A DNA stretch of 64,000 nt from an uncultured Mollicutes bacterium (lineage in GTDB: Bacteria; Bacillota_I; Bacilli_A; RFN20; CAG-826), in NCBI GenBank assembly GCA_900540395.1, contig UQFQ01000002.1, positions 83,829 to 147,828 on the forward strand, given 5' to 3'. Made by a program: the position numbers and the translations under genes. Under the pieces are notes generated by a model that did not search any database, was not told where the DNA came from, and saw only the letters and a program-made list of their open reading frames with translations. Numbering within the stretch: the stretch's first letter is position 1; each line of letters starts with the position of its first letter. Positions 51,739 to 61,428 of the stretch are shown here, piece after piece.

Positions 51739-52716
51739 ATGGGCTACAAAACTAATGTTTGCCTGAAATCTATTGCATATGAACTAAAGGTTTCAGTAAA
51801 TACGGTTTCAAGAGCACTTAGAGATTGTAGCGATATATCTGAAAAAACAAAGAAGAAGGTCAGGCAGAAAGCCCTTGAAATGGGCTATCTGCCTAGTAAC
51901 CTTTTACACTCAGTAAAAGAAGATAGCTCCAAACTAATTGCCCTTGTAATTAATAACATCAAAAATTATTACTTCATTCTTATGAGTAATAAGCTAATGT
52001 TTTATCTAAAAAGAGAAGGTTATGTATGTGTTTTAATTAATCTTTTTGGAGATAAATTCACAATTGATGCTGTTAAAGAATGTATCTATCAAAGAGTTGA
52101 TGGAGTAATTTCATTTGTTGAACCAACACAGGATTCAATAGAGTTAATGAAATTAAATAAAATGCCATTTCTAATGATTGGTAGAAAACTAGAAGACAAT
52201 TATTGTGAAATGCTTTACACAGACGATTTTAAAGGGGGAGAGCTAGCTGCTAAATATTTATTAAGTAAAAAATGTACAAACTTTATTTACATAAATATTA
52301 ATGGTAGCGAATGTTCAGTCCGTAGGTATAAAGGTTTTGTCCACTATCTTAGATATGTTCGAAAAACCACAAAATATCAAAAAATTGATATAGAAAATCT
52401 AAAAACAGCATTGAAAGATGTGCTGAATTTAGAAAATTTAGGAATATTCTGCTATAACGATGAACATGCTTTCATGGTTATAGATTATTTAAAAAATATA
52501 AATTTTGATTTAAATAGAGTCGAAATTATTGGTTATGACGCGATAAGTCAAAACTCACTTGGGACAAATGATATAGCTTCTATTGGATTTGATTATGGAT
52601 TAATTGCAAAAACAGCAAGTTATTGTATAACAACTGATCCAAAAGAAAGAGAAAAACTCAATATGTGTTTTGATGTAAGAGTCTATCAAAAAGGAGAAAA
52701 AAATGAAGTTACTTAA
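51739..52716 (+). CDS. LacI family transcriptional regulator 2
   Basis: The 325-residue repressor has helix-turn-helix VCLKSIAYELKVSVNTVSRAL and a hinge near residues 45-60, then a sugar-sensing domain (QRVDGVISFVEPT, GIFCYNDEHAFMVIDYL, VEIIGYDA). It is embedded in the operon it probably controls, and its end overlaps GH43 by 14 bp. The paired GCGC-centred operators at 49944 and 49967 upstream of the operon are the natural targets, and the perfect copy at 28356 could also be bound. The recognition helix (VNTVSRAL) is a normal LacI type. Confidence 0.93.
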   Translation: MGYKTNVCLKSIAYELKVSVNTVSRALRDCSDISEKTKKKVRQKALEMGYLPSNLLHSVKEDSSKLIALVINNIKNYYFILMSNKLMFYLKREGYVCVLINLFGDKFTIDAVKECIYQRVDGVISFVEPTQDSIELMKLNKMPFLMIGRKLEDNYCEMLYTDDFKGGELAAKYLLSKKCTNFIYININGSECSVRRYKGFVHYLRYVRKTTKYQKIDIENLKTALKDVLNLENLGIFCYNDEHAFMVIDYLKNINFDLNRVEIIGYDAISQNSLGTNDIASIGFDYGLIAKTASYCITTDPKEREKLNMCFDVRVYQKGEKNEVT

Positions 52717-53761
52717 ATTTGCCTTATGTGCATTAAGCTCCATGATTTTAGTTGGCTGTACTCCTAGTCAAAGTGATGATGTCGGCGATGATAATAATGA
52801 TTCAACATTGACAACAACTCGTTATCAAAATCCTATTATTATGGCTGATTGTCCTGATCCTACCGTTATTAGAGATGGTAGTACTTTTTATATTTTCGGA
52901 ACCGGTGGACGTGTTTATAAAAACGAAGATTTAAATAATGGCTATTGGGAACAACTTGACGATATTAAAAGAACAGTTAAATGGGGAAATACATACGATG
53001 CAATTTGGGCTCCAGATGTCGTTAAAATTGGTGACAAATGGAACTATTATTACTCCGTTTCTGTTTGGGGAGATGAAGACCCTGGAATTGGCGTAATGCA
53101 ATCAGATAGTTTAGAAGGACCATGGGAAGATAAAGGAAAAATTTTCTTATCTAGTGAAATTGGTGTTGATAACTCTATAGATCCAGTTGTCCTCGAGGAT
53201 AATGGAAAAGTTTGGATGGCTTGGGGAAGTTTCCGTGGTATTTTCATTGTCGAGTTAAATGAAGATGGGACTGCTTTAAAAAATCCTGAAACTGCTAAAG
53301 ACGATAAGATTTTAATTGCTGGTATTGTTGGCCCTTGGAACGGTGGCACTTACGAAGGCGCGTATATTAGAAAAATAAATGATTACTATTATTTATTTGG
53401 TTCTCAAGGCACTTGTTGTGAAGGTGTAAATTCAACATATCATGTTAAAGTTGCTAGAAGTAAAAGCATAACAGGTCCTTATGTTGATGCAGAAGGAGTT
53501 GACATGCTTGGTACAGATCGTGGTGAATTAGTTGTTAAAGGCGATCAAAACGTCGCAGGTCCTGGACATATGTCTTTATTTCAAGATGACGCTAATGATT
53601 GGTGGATGGTTTACCATGGATATGACAAACTTGCTCCAGCCGGAAGATATGTTTTCATGGACAAACTTGAATGGGATGATAATGGTTTCCCACATTTAGT
53701 TTCATACGCTCCAAGCTACTTTAGAACAGTTGCTGGACCAAAAATAAAATACGAGAAATAA
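52703..53761 (+). CDS. GH43 arabinanase/arabinofuranosidase-like lipoprotein
   Basis: The 352-residue precursor has lipobox LVGC (Cys19). A five-bladed GH43 propeller follows. The catalytic base is Asp52 (DCPDPTVI), the pKa modulator Asp160 (SIDPVVLEDNG) and the acid Glu218 (GTYEGAYIRK). The WAPDVVKIG and GPGHMSLFQDD segments, the latter with the conserved His near the active site, resemble endo-arabinanases. It would cut arabinan or arabino-oligosaccharides at the cell surface, supplying the ABC importer next to it. The start lies within the lacI gene end. Confidence 0.9.
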   Translation: MKLLKFALCALSSMILVGCTPSQSDDVGDDNNDSTLTTTRYQNPIIMADCPDPTVIRDGSTFYIFGTGGRVYKNEDLNNGYWEQLDDIKRTVKWGNTYDAIWAPDVVKIGDKWNYYYSVSVWGDEDPGIGVMQSDSLEGPWEDKGKIFLSSEIGVDNSIDPVVLEDNGKVWMAWGSFRGIFIVELNEDGTALKNPETAKDDKILIAGIVGPWNGGTYEGAYIRKINDYYYLFGSQGTCCEGVNSTYHVKVARSKSITGPYVDAEGVDMLGTDRGELVVKGDQNVAGPGHMSLFQDDANDWWMVYHGYDKLAPAGRYVFMDKLEWDDNGFPHLVSYAPSYFRTVAGPKIKYEK

Positions 53762-53776
53762 GAGGAGAATATTTCA

Positions 53777-55195
53777 ATGAAAAAAAGATTATTTTTAATC
53801 GGTGTTGCTGCACTTGCAACTACTCTTGCTACAGTTGGTTGTGGTGGAGATGAAGGATCTATGGATATTGGAGAAGATGGCGAAATTGTATTCAGAAATG
53901 TCAATATTTCCTTCCAACACGTTATTACAGGTACCGATAATACTTATTTAACTAATCTTGTTAATGAATTTAACAAAGAACATCAAGGTCAAATTAGAGT
54001 CCAAGCTGCTCCTGTTCAAGCAGCAGATATTTATGGAAACTTACCATTAACAACTTCTAATAATCGTAACTCTGATGTCATGTTAATTCATGCTGAAAGA
54101 GTTTTACAATTTGCTGCACAAGAAGAAAATGGTTCAAGCAGATACTTTAGAGAATTAGATGATATTATGGAACTTGCTAAAGTTGAGCTTGATCCAAAAG
54201 ATTTCCCTGCAGATGTTTGGGATAATATGCAATTTAATGGCGAACAATATGGTATTCCATTCGATATGCATATGGCAGGTATTTATGTAAATACTACTAT
54301 GCTCAAAGAACTTGGTTTAGAAATGCCAGAAACTAGAGAAGACATTATTGCAGCTGCACAAGCAGCAATTAAGGCAGGCCACCAAGGTTTCCCAATTTCG
54401 AATGGTTACCCTGATACATATTTCTTCATTAATGCTTTCTTAAATAATGGCGGAAAACAAATGCTTCAAGAAGATGATGAAGGATTTGATCCAAATCAAA
54501 AATTGAGTGATGGCACAGTTGTTCCTTATCAACCAGGTGCTTATTATAACGATGCAGCATTTAAAGCTGGCGATTCAATTAGAGATTTAATGTATGGTGC
54601 AAACAAAATTTGCGAACCACAACTTCAAACTGACGCTGGTATTAGCCAATTTAGAAGTGGTAATGCATTATTTACTTGTGATGGTATTTGGCTTTTAAAC
54701 GATGTTATCGAAGATGCTAAAGATGAATTTGAATTTGATGTTCTTCCAATGAGTACATTATTTAATTCAACAGCTAATAGTGGTTATAAAGGTGTTAACT
54801 ATACCAATGGTCATATCTTTGTTTTACCAAAACATACATTAGGTGGAGAAACAAAGACACGTCAACAAGCTAGTATGTATTTTGTCAAATGGATGCTTGA
54901 ACATTCAGCTGATTGGGCAGCAAGTGGTAAGATCCCAGCTTATGCTCCTGCAAGAGAAGAAGAAGCTTTCACCAAACTTCCTTATCTTGATGGATATGGT
55001 GAAATCGATTCATTCGTTGCAATGCAAGCTAGCCCATACACTTATAGTGCATTCTCTCCACTTCAACAAGTCACAACTGCAGTCATGAATGCAAACCATG
55101 AATTAAGTGATGATGAGCTTAATACTTATGTAGATAAATATTATCAAGAAGGTATTAATCTTGTTAAAGCTGATATGAGTGGTGGAAGTATTTAA
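53777..55195 (+). CDS. Carbohydrate ABC transporter substrate-binding lipoprotein
   Basis: The 472-residue precursor has lipobox TVGC (Cys22). It then shows the family 1 layout: LTNLVNEFNKEHQGQIRVQA, PLTTSNNRNSDVMLIHAERV, YGIPFDMHMAGIYVNTTMLK, and the downstream ALFTCDGIWLLND and HTLGGETKTRQQASMYFVKW helices. It should deliver oligosaccharides, probably released by GH43 and other surface enzymes, to the permeases that follow. AGAGGAGAA precedes the start codon. A hairpin after the gene probably boosts its mRNA. Confidence 0.92.
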   Translation: MKKRLFLIGVAALATTLATVGCGGDEGSMDIGEDGEIVFRNVNISFQHVITGTDNTYLTNLVNEFNKEHQGQIRVQAAPVQAADIYGNLPLTTSNNRNSDVMLIHAERVLQFAAQEENGSSRYFRELDDIMELAKVELDPKDFPADVWDNMQFNGEQYGIPFDMHMAGIYVNTTMLKELGLEMPETREDIIAAAQAAIKAGHQGFPISNGYPDTYFFINAFLNNGGKQMLQEDDEGFDPNQKLSDGTVVPYQPGAYYNDAAFKAGDSIRDLMYGANKICEPQLQTDAGISQFRSGNALFTCDGIWLLNDVIEDAKDEFEFDVLPMSTLFNSTANSGYKGVNYTNGHIFVLPKHTLGGETKTRQQASMYFVKWMLEHSADWAASGKIPAYAPAREEEAFTKLPYLDGYGEIDSFVAMQASPYTYSAFSPLQQVTTAVMNANHELSDDELNTYVDKYYQEGINLVKADMSGGSI

Positions 55196-55209
55196 TCAAT
55201 AATTTATGT

Positions 55210-55229
55210 AGGGGCTTTAATAAGCCCCT
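55210..55229 (+). terminator. Intercistronic hairpin between binding protein and permease
   Basis: Eight-bp arms AGGGGCTT (55210-55217) and AAGCCCCT (55222-55229) with a TAAT loop, followed by CTTCCC rather than a T run. It is in the same place as the hairpin at 29807, between binding-protein and permease genes, and probably tunes stoichiometry. Confidence 0.7.
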
Positions 55230-55250
55230 CTTCCCTTAGGAGAAAGTAAA

Positions 55251-56240
55251 ATGGATGAAATAATTACTTTTGAACAGAGGATCGAAGAACAAAAGAAAGC
55301 AAGTAAGCGTAGTGCTGAGATATCAAAATGGCTTACTGTGGCTCTTTTCTTTGGTCCTTATTTGTTCTTTTTCGTTTTATTTTTCGTCTATCCTTTAATT
55401 CAAGGAATTGTTGATTCATTCTTCTTCTTTAATTTTGGTGATAGCGAAAAAACTTTTGTTGGTTGGCAAAACTATCAGAATATTTTAATTAGAAATCCTG
55501 ATTTTCCTCAACCTTATGATTATTTTAATGAAGGTTTACAACACACCATTTTGTTTGTTGTGTTAACAGTGCCTTTTTTAATTTTAATCCCACTAATCCT
55601 CGCTCTTTTGTTAAATAAAAAACCATGGGGTGAAGGATTTTTTAGAGCTTTATTCTTTTTACCAAACGTTTTATCTGTTTCAACAGTCTGCTTAATTTTC
55701 AAGTTCTTATTTAACAATGACTTTGGATTTGTTAAAGGATTCCCATTTTTAAGTGATCCTGTTTCCGCTTGGATTGTTATTGTTTTTACAACTTTATGGT
55801 GGACTGTTGGTAACAACATGGTCATTTTAAATGCTGGTATTAAACAAGTTGACAAATCATTATATGAAGCAGCAGCAATTGATGGATGTGGTGAATTAAA
55901 AAGTATAATTCATATTACAATTCCACAAATTGCTAACCAAGTATTGATATGTTCAATTACTACAATTATTGCTTCTTTTAACGTTTATGGACAATCACAA
56001 TTAATCACAACGGGCGGACCTGATGATGCAACAATGATGTTTATTCAAAGAGTTCTTGAAATGCTCAAATTACCTAATAGAGGTGTTGGTGGAGCTGGTA
56101 TTGCTAATGCAATGTGTGTTCTTTTTGCTTTAATCATTCTTGCAATTTCTCTTATCCAACTTTACGTCACACGTGATAAAAAAGATAGTCATCGTCGTTT
56201 ATTTAAAAAACAACATGCCTATCAAAAAACGGAGGCTTAA
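55251..56240 (+). CDS. Sugar ABC transporter permease (UgpA/MalF-like)
   Basis: The 329-residue membrane subunit has six main spans; the first is near residues 30-52 (LFFGPYLFFFVLFFVYP) after a charged cytoplasmic start. The EAA loop is YEAAAIDGCGELK, followed by HITIPQI. An AGGAGAAAG ribosome site precedes ATG 55251. It pairs with the next permease, whose gene starts two bases after its stop. It imports the saccharide delivered by the lipoprotein at 53777. Confidence 0.92.
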   Translation: MDEIITFEQRIEEQKKASKRSAEISKWLTVALFFGPYLFFFVLFFVYPLIQGIVDSFFFFNFGDSEKTFVGWQNYQNILIRNPDFPQPYDYFNEGLQHTILFVVLTVPFLILIPLILALLLNKKPWGEGFFRALFFLPNVLSVSTVCLIFKFLFNNDFGFVKGFPFLSDPVSAWIVIVFTTLWWTVGNNMVILNAGIKQVDKSLYEAAAIDGCGELKSIIHITIPQIANQVLICSITTIIASFNVYGQSQLITTGGPDDATMMFIQRVLEMLKLPNRGVGGAGIANAMCVLFALIILAISLIQLYVTRDKKDSHRRLFKKQHAYQKTEA

Positions 56241-56242
56241 TT

Positions 56243-57112
56243 ATGGGTACTAAAAGAAGTATTTTAATTGGTCGAATTGTATCAACTATCTGCTTACTCA
56301 TTTTAGGCGCCATTTGGATTATGCCTTTAATCTGGGCATTAGGTGCAAGTTTTAAGCCTGATACAATTACCGATATTAATCAGATTTTTCCATCATTTGA
56401 TAACTGGACTTTTGAATGGTATCAATTGTTATTTTCCTTTGATGGTGAATACCCAGTTTTAAGATGGATTTTAAATAGCTTTATAGTTGGCTGCATTCAC
56501 ACAGTACTTTATTTAATTATTGTTAGTTTTGCAGCTTATGCGCTTGTTTTCTTAGATTGGAAATTTAAAAACGCAATCTTCACCGTCGTTGTTTCAAGTA
56601 TGATGTTCCCAGGAATTATTACCCTTGTTCCTTTATATAACTTATTTAATAGTTTAGGAATTGCCGGTAATCCAACATGGGTTTATTTAATTGGATGTAT
56701 TTTACCAGGACTTGGTGGCGTTTTCGGTTTATTCCTTATTCGTCAATTCTTCCTCGGACTTCCAAAAGAATTAGTTGAGGCTTGTAAGGTTGATGGTTGT
56801 AATAATTTCCAAATTTTCTTTAGAGTAATTCTTCCAATAGGTAAAAATGCTATCTTTGTTGCAGCAATTTTTGCTTTCTTAGGAAACTGGAATGATTACT
56901 TATGGCCACAACTTATCGCTTCTGGAGGAGTTGATGTTTTAGGAAGAGAATGGCTTACCTTGCCAGTCGGACTTTCTGTTTTAGTTAGTGGTAGAACTGG
57001 TGATACTTCACCACTTGCTGGTGCAGTTATTAGTGCAATCCCAGTTATGATTGTTTACTTATTTGCACAAAAATACATCATTAATGGTGTTAGTAGAAGC
57101 GGAATTAAATAA
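56243..57112 (+). CDS. Carbohydrate ABC transporter permease (UgpE/MalG-like)
   Basis: The 289-residue subunit has six spans, with the first near residues 8-30. The EAA loop is LVEACKVDGCNNFQ followed by RVILPIG, and the C-terminus KYIINGVSRSGIK is the typical end of MalG-like permeases. Upstream GGAGG overlaps the end of the previous gene. GH2 follows after 21 bases with GAGG before its ATG. Confidence 0.93.
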   Translation: MGTKRSILIGRIVSTICLLILGAIWIMPLIWALGASFKPDTITDINQIFPSFDNWTFEWYQLLFSFDGEYPVLRWILNSFIVGCIHTVLYLIIVSFAAYALVFLDWKFKNAIFTVVVSSMMFPGIITLVPLYNLFNSLGIAGNPTWVYLIGCILPGLGGVFGLFLIRQFFLGLPKELVEACKVDGCNNFQIFFRVILPIGKNAIFVAAIFAFLGNWNDYLWPQLIASGGVDVLGREWLTLPVGLSVLVSGRTGDTSPLAGAVISAIPVMIVYLFAQKYIINGVSRSGIK

Positions 57113-57133
57113 TAGAAATAAGAGGTTATATTT

Positions 57134-58936
57134 ATGTGTATTAGAAACGAAGATCCAAGACCATACTTAAAAAGAGATAGTGAATTAATTAATTTAAATG
57201 GTAAATGGGATTTTGACTTTGATGATGAAAATCTGGGTCATAAAGAGAAATGGTTTTTAGACCATTCTTATTCAAAATCAATCGAAGTTCCTTTTCCTTT
57301 TCAATCTAAATTAAGTGGGATAAACGATACTAAATTTCATGATTATATGTGGTATCATCGTAGCTTCGATGTTACTTTTGACGCAAATAAAAAGTATATT
57401 GTTACTTTTAATGGCGTTGACTATGAAAGTGAAATTTATATTAATGGGTTTTTAGTTTCTAAACACATAGGTGGAGCTAGTATCAACAAAGTTGACATTA
57501 GTGATTTTGTAGTTGAAGGTAAAAATGAACTTACTGTATTTTGTTATGACGATTCAAGATCACAAGATTTTCCAAGAGGAAAACAATATTGGAAAGAAAA
57601 AAGTGAATCAATTTTCTATACAAGAACTAGTGGAATCTATAAAAATGTTTATCTAGAAATCTTAAATAACAATTATATAGATGAATATTATATTTCTAGT
57701 GATATTGATAGAGGTGAAGTTAAGGTTGAAACCTTAACGCTTAAACCTGCTTTTAAAATTGAATATGTAATTTCATTAAAAGGTATTGAACTTGCTAGAA
57801 ATGTTGTTTACACAAAAGATAAAGATAGAGTCATTTCTAAAATTAAAGTTTGGAACAATCAAGACATTATGGAAACTTTCTTCCATAATGGTGAATTATG
57901 TTGGAGTCCAGACAATCCTGTTTTATATGATATTAATATTAAAGTTTATCAAGATGAAGAAACAGTAATTGATAACGTTACAACTTATTTTGCCATGAGA
58001 AAGATTGCAGTTGAAGATGGAGCTTTCTCTTTAAATAACCGTGTTTTTTATCAAAAACTCGTGCTAATTCAAGGTTATTTTAAAGATGGTTTATTAGCTT
58101 ATCCTTCAGTTGATGATCTTATTAATGATATTAAACTTGCAAAAGAAATGGGTTTTAATGGCGGAAGAATTCACCAAAAAATAGAAGATCCTTATTTCTA
58201 TTATCTTTGTGATAAACTTGGATTTATTTGCTGGCTTGAATGTCCAAGTGCTCAAGTTTTTAATAACAAATTAATTGAACTTCAAAGTAAAGAATGGAGT
58301 GAAATTGTTAAACAATATTTTAACTTCCCATCAATATTTACTTTAGTTCCTTTAAATGAAAGCTGGGGTGTTCCTGAATTAAATAGCGATCCAAAACAAG
58401 TTCATTATCAAAATGCTTTATACCACTTAACAAAATCTTTAGATGCAACCCGTTTAGTCGTTGGTAATGATGGATGGGAAATGGCAAGTACAGATATATG
58501 TTCAATTCATAATTATCGTCATGGCAATAAAGATGATTTAATTCAACATGAAAAGTTTGAAAAATCTTTAGCTGACAAAGATATTATGATGCATTCATGT
58601 CCAGGCAATAGAGTTATTTTCCTTGAAGGATATGAAAATAAAAAAGTGCCATTTATGTTAACGGAGTTTGGTGGAATTTCCTTCTTAACAAATATTAAGG
58701 AAGGCTGGGGTTATACTAATGTTAATAGCGAAAAAGATTTCTTGAATGAGTATAAAAGAATTGTTGAAGCTATCGCTAAAAGTGATGGTTTATGTGGTTT
58801 CTGTTATACCCAACTTTATGATGTTGAACAAGAAATCAATGGTCTTTTAACTTACACTCGTAAACCAAAAACTGATCCAGAAAATATTAAAAAAATTAAT
58901 GATATCGTTAATAAAGATATCATCTTTATAAAATAA
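57134..58936 (+). CDS. GH2 beta-glycosidase (beta-galactosidase/glucuronidase-like)
   Basis: The 600-residue enzyme has no signal peptide and is cytoplasmic. The N-terminal sandwich has LNGKWDFDF and FNGVDYESEIYINGFLV, then the central Ig-like domain (CWSPDNPVLYDIN), and the barrel. The acid/base is Glu409 in PLNESWGVPE and the nucleophile Glu511 in LTEFGGISF. This is the compact three-domain GH2 form without the extra domains of LacZ. Likely substrates are beta-galactosides or other beta-linked sugars from pectin side chains, in keeping with the GH43 arabinanase-like enzyme. Specificity is not determinable here. The ATG of a false start for the next gene overlaps its stop. Confidence 0.9.
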   Translation: MCIRNEDPRPYLKRDSELINLNGKWDFDFDDENLGHKEKWFLDHSYSKSIEVPFPFQSKLSGINDTKFHDYMWYHRSFDVTFDANKKYIVTFNGVDYESEIYINGFLVSKHIGGASINKVDISDFVVEGKNELTVFCYDDSRSQDFPRGKQYWKEKSESIFYTRTSGIYKNVYLEILNNNYIDEYYISSDIDRGEVKVETLTLKPAFKIEYVISLKGIELARNVVYTKDKDRVISKIKVWNNQDIMETFFHNGELCWSPDNPVLYDINIKVYQDEETVIDNVTTYFAMRKIAVEDGAFSLNNRVFYQKLVLIQGYFKDGLLAYPSVDDLINDIKLAKEMGFNGGRIHQKIEDPYFYYLCDKLGFICWLECPSAQVFNNKLIELQSKEWSEIVKQYFNFPSIFTLVPLNESWGVPELNSDPKQVHYQNALYHLTKSLDATRLVVGNDGWEMASTDICSIHNYRHGNKDDLIQHEKFEKSLADKDIMMHSCPGNRVIFLEGYENKKVPFMLTEFGGISFLTNIKEGWGYTNVNSEKDFLNEYKRIVEAIAKSDGLCGFCYTQLYDVEQEINGLLTYTRKPKTDPENIKKINDIVNKDIIFIK

Positions 58937-58950
58937 TGGAGGGACTGAAA

Positions 58951-60462
58951 ATGTCAGAAAACGAACAACAAAAAGAGAAGAAGAGCTTGCAAGAATTACG
59001 TATTGAAGCTTTAAGAAATCCTAATATTGATTCTTATATTTCTCTTAAAAACATTAACAAAGTTTATCCAAATGGCTTCCAAGCAGTTTATGATTTCAAT
59101 TTAGAAATTAAAAAGAATGAATTTATTGTTTTTGTTGGACCATCTGGTTGTGGCAAATCTACCACTTTAAGAATGATTGCTGGTCTTGAAGACATTACGG
59201 CAGGCGATTTATATATTGATCAAATTTATTCAAATAATTTAACACCAAAAGATAGAGATATTGCTATGGTTTTCCAAAACTATGCTTTATATCCACATAT
59301 GACTGTTTATGAAAATATGGCTTTTGGCTTAAAAATGAGACATGTTCCAAATGAAGAAATTGATAAAAGAGTTAAAGAAGCTGCTGAAATGCTTGATTTA
59401 ACAACACTTTTAGATAGAAAGCCAAGACAACTTTCTGGAGGTCAAATGCAAAGAGTTGCTTTAGGCAGAACTATTGTTAGAAAAGCAAAAGCTTTCTTAA
59501 TGGATGAACCTTTATCTAACCTCGATGCTAAATTAAGAGTCACCATGAGAAGTGAGATTATTAAGATTCACCAAAGACTTAATACTACCTCAATTTATGT
59601 TACTCATGACCAAACAGAAGCTATGACAATGGCTACAAGAATTGTTGTTATGAATAAAGGTCATATTCAACAAATTGGTACACCAGAAGAAATCTATAAC
59701 TCTCCAACGAACAAGTTTGTTGCAACATTTATTGGAACTCCAGCAATGAACATGTTAAAAGGACATTATGAAAAAGGTGTATTATCATTTAAAGATGGAT
59801 TTAGTATTCCTATTGATGCAGCAAGACAAGAAAGAATTGAAAATTTCTTTAAAGATGAAATCAAGTTTTTAAAAGATCGTTTAGAGAATATTGATTTTGA
59901 AATTGAATTATTACCATATGCTGCAACAACTGACCGCAAGGCTTTGCTTGAAGAAGACGATAAGAAAGAAGTTGAAACTACTAAGAAAGCTGAATTTGAT
60001 ACTGATGAAGAAAGAGCTATCAAAGCTCACAAAGCAGTAGCAAAAGCTGTTTTAAAAGGCAGCAATCAATTTAGCTTTAAAAATCTTTTCAAGAAAAAGG
60101 CTCTTCCAACTTTCGAAGAGTTGAAAGCTAAGAGAATTGAAGAAATTAATACTTTAATTGCTAATTACGAAAAATGCTTAGCTGAAGGATTTGATTGCAC
60201 TTTCGGTATTAGACCTGAACACATTGATCTTGAAAGAAATAAGGTTTTATTTGCTCATCCATCAAAAGAATTTAGTTTAGATGTTGAGATTGCTGAGTTA
60301 TTAGGCAATGAATATTATTTACATTGTACTCTTTTAGGAACTGACTTTATTGCTAGAATTAATAATGATAAATCAATCAAACAAGGTGAAAAAGTCACAT
60401 TTGTAATTAATGTTGATAGAATTCATATCTTTGATGATTTCTCTGATAAGTGTATTTTCTAG
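58951..60462 (+). CDS. Sugar ABC transporter ATPase, MsmK/UgpC type, with C-terminal insertion
   Basis: The start is ATG 58951 with GGAGGG at 58938-58943; ATG 58936 has no ribosome site. The 503-residue protein has Walker A GPSGCGKS (63-70), Q-loop VFQNYALYPHMTV, signature LSGGQ at 161-165 with normal spacing, and Walker B FLMDEPLSNLDAK. Residues about 280-400 are a charged, Lys/Glu-rich insertion (KKKALPTFEELKAKR) inside the TOBE-type regulatory domain, which resumes with FGIRPEHIDLE. A short charged N-terminal extension of about 28 residues is also present. It energises the permeases at 55251-57112. Confidence 0.94.
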   Translation: MSENEQQKEKKSLQELRIEALRNPNIDSYISLKNINKVYPNGFQAVYDFNLEIKKNEFIVFVGPSGCGKSTTLRMIAGLEDITAGDLYIDQIYSNNLTPKDRDIAMVFQNYALYPHMTVYENMAFGLKMRHVPNEEIDKRVKEAAEMLDLTTLLDRKPRQLSGGQMQRVALGRTIVRKAKAFLMDEPLSNLDAKLRVTMRSEIIKIHQRLNTTSIYVTHDQTEAMTMATRIVVMNKGHIQQIGTPEEIYNSPTNKFVATFIGTPAMNMLKGHYEKGVLSFKDGFSIPIDAARQERIENFFKDEIKFLKDRLENIDFEIELLPYAATTDRKALLEEDDKKEVETTKKAEFDTDEERAIKAHKAVAKAVLKGSNQFSFKNLFKKKALPTFEELKAKRIEEINTLIANYEKCLAEGFDCTFGIRPEHIDLERNKVLFAHPSKEFSLDVEIAELLGNEYYLHCTLLGTDFIARINNDKSIKQGEKVTFVINVDRIHIFDDFSDKCIF

Positions 60463-60465
60463 GTA

Positions 60466-61428
60466 ATGGGTGATTTATATTTAGGAAAAATTTGGAAAAG
60501 GATAATTGCTAGCGTATTAGACTATGCTTGTGTATTTGCGTTAGCAATTACCTTTTTTATGTCTTTAGCTAGTGGATATATAGATATTGGTTTTCATAAT
60601 TCTATGTATCGACAACAGCAATTTGAAGTCCAAGAGAAGTCTTCTCTTTTTGTCGTGGAAAAAGAAGGAGACAGTTACATAAAAGTAGATATATTGGACT
60701 TTGACGAGGAAAAAAATAATTATAAAGACTTTTTAAAAGCAATTAATGATTATTATTTTGATTATCGAGAACTAGAAAATAAGTCAAACAGTGATTTAAA
60801 TACGAGATTTTTTGCTTTTGATGAAAAGACCTTGGATAATCCAATTTTTGAAATAGATTCACTAGATACATCTTATACTAATTTTAAATTAAAAGATGAG
60901 GTCATTGATGTAACCAGTGGAGAAACAGTTGGTAGTGATGAAGAAGGGTATATAAAAGCTATTGAAAATTATTTTCTTGATGAAAACAAAGGTGTTTATA
61001 ATCACGCATTAACTGATTTCACTAACTATGGTGAATTTGCTAACATTAATAGCTACATTGCCTATATCGAGAAAATGGAAGTGTTAATTTCTATGCTTTT
61101 GGCTTCACTTATTGTTTTCCCTTTACCATTTTTAATTAATAAAAATGGCGAATCCTTATTTATGCATTTCTTAAAATTAGGATTTACAACAAGAAATGGT
61201 TACAAAGTTAAGATGGGTAACAAAATAATTCGAACTTTTATAACTATTGTTTTAAATACAATCTCTGTCTATTTATATTTTATTCCTTTAGTGATTAATT
61301 TTATTGTTATGCTCGTTACAAAAGAAAAAAGGTCACTTGTTGATATTGCTTCTGGTGAAGTTAGCGTTGATACAATCAAATCAACAATCTATTTAGACTA
61401 TGAAGAAATGGAAAAAGATAGTAAATAA
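60466..61428 (+). CDS. RDD-like membrane protein with large extracytoplasmic loop
   Basis: The 320-residue protein has a first span GKIWKRIIASVLDYACVFAL (about 8-35) with the RDD Arg and Asp. A hydrophilic loop of about 165 residues comes next, then a hydrophobic span near 206-226, and two spans near 255-290. The C-terminal KEKRSLVDIASGEVSVD is close to the RDD hallmark R(S/T)LxDxxxGTxV. The plan matches the protein at 16990. It follows the ATPase gene by three bases and overlaps a thioredoxin-like lipoprotein gene by 29 bp. Function unknown; partner of the ABC system is inferred. Confidence 0.7.
   Translation: MGDLYLGKIWKRIIASVLDYACVFALAITFFMSLASGYIDIGFHNSMYRQQQFEVQEKSSLFVVEKEGDSYIKVDILDFDEEKNNYKDFLKAINDYYFDYRELENKSNSDLNTRFFAFDEKTLDNPIFEIDSLDTSYTNFKLKDEVIDVTSGETVGSDEEGYIKAIENYFLDENKGVYNHALTDFTNYGEFANINSYIAYIEKMEVLISMLLASLIVFPLPFLINKNGESLFMHFLKLGFTTRNGYKVKMGNKIIRTFITIVLNTISVYLYFIPLVINFIVMLVTKEKRSLVDIASGEVSVDTIKSTIYLDYEEMEKDSK

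Noticed and set aside
55520..55855. Reverse-strand frame opposite the UgpA-like permease
   Set aside because: Shadow of the permease gene with no start signal.
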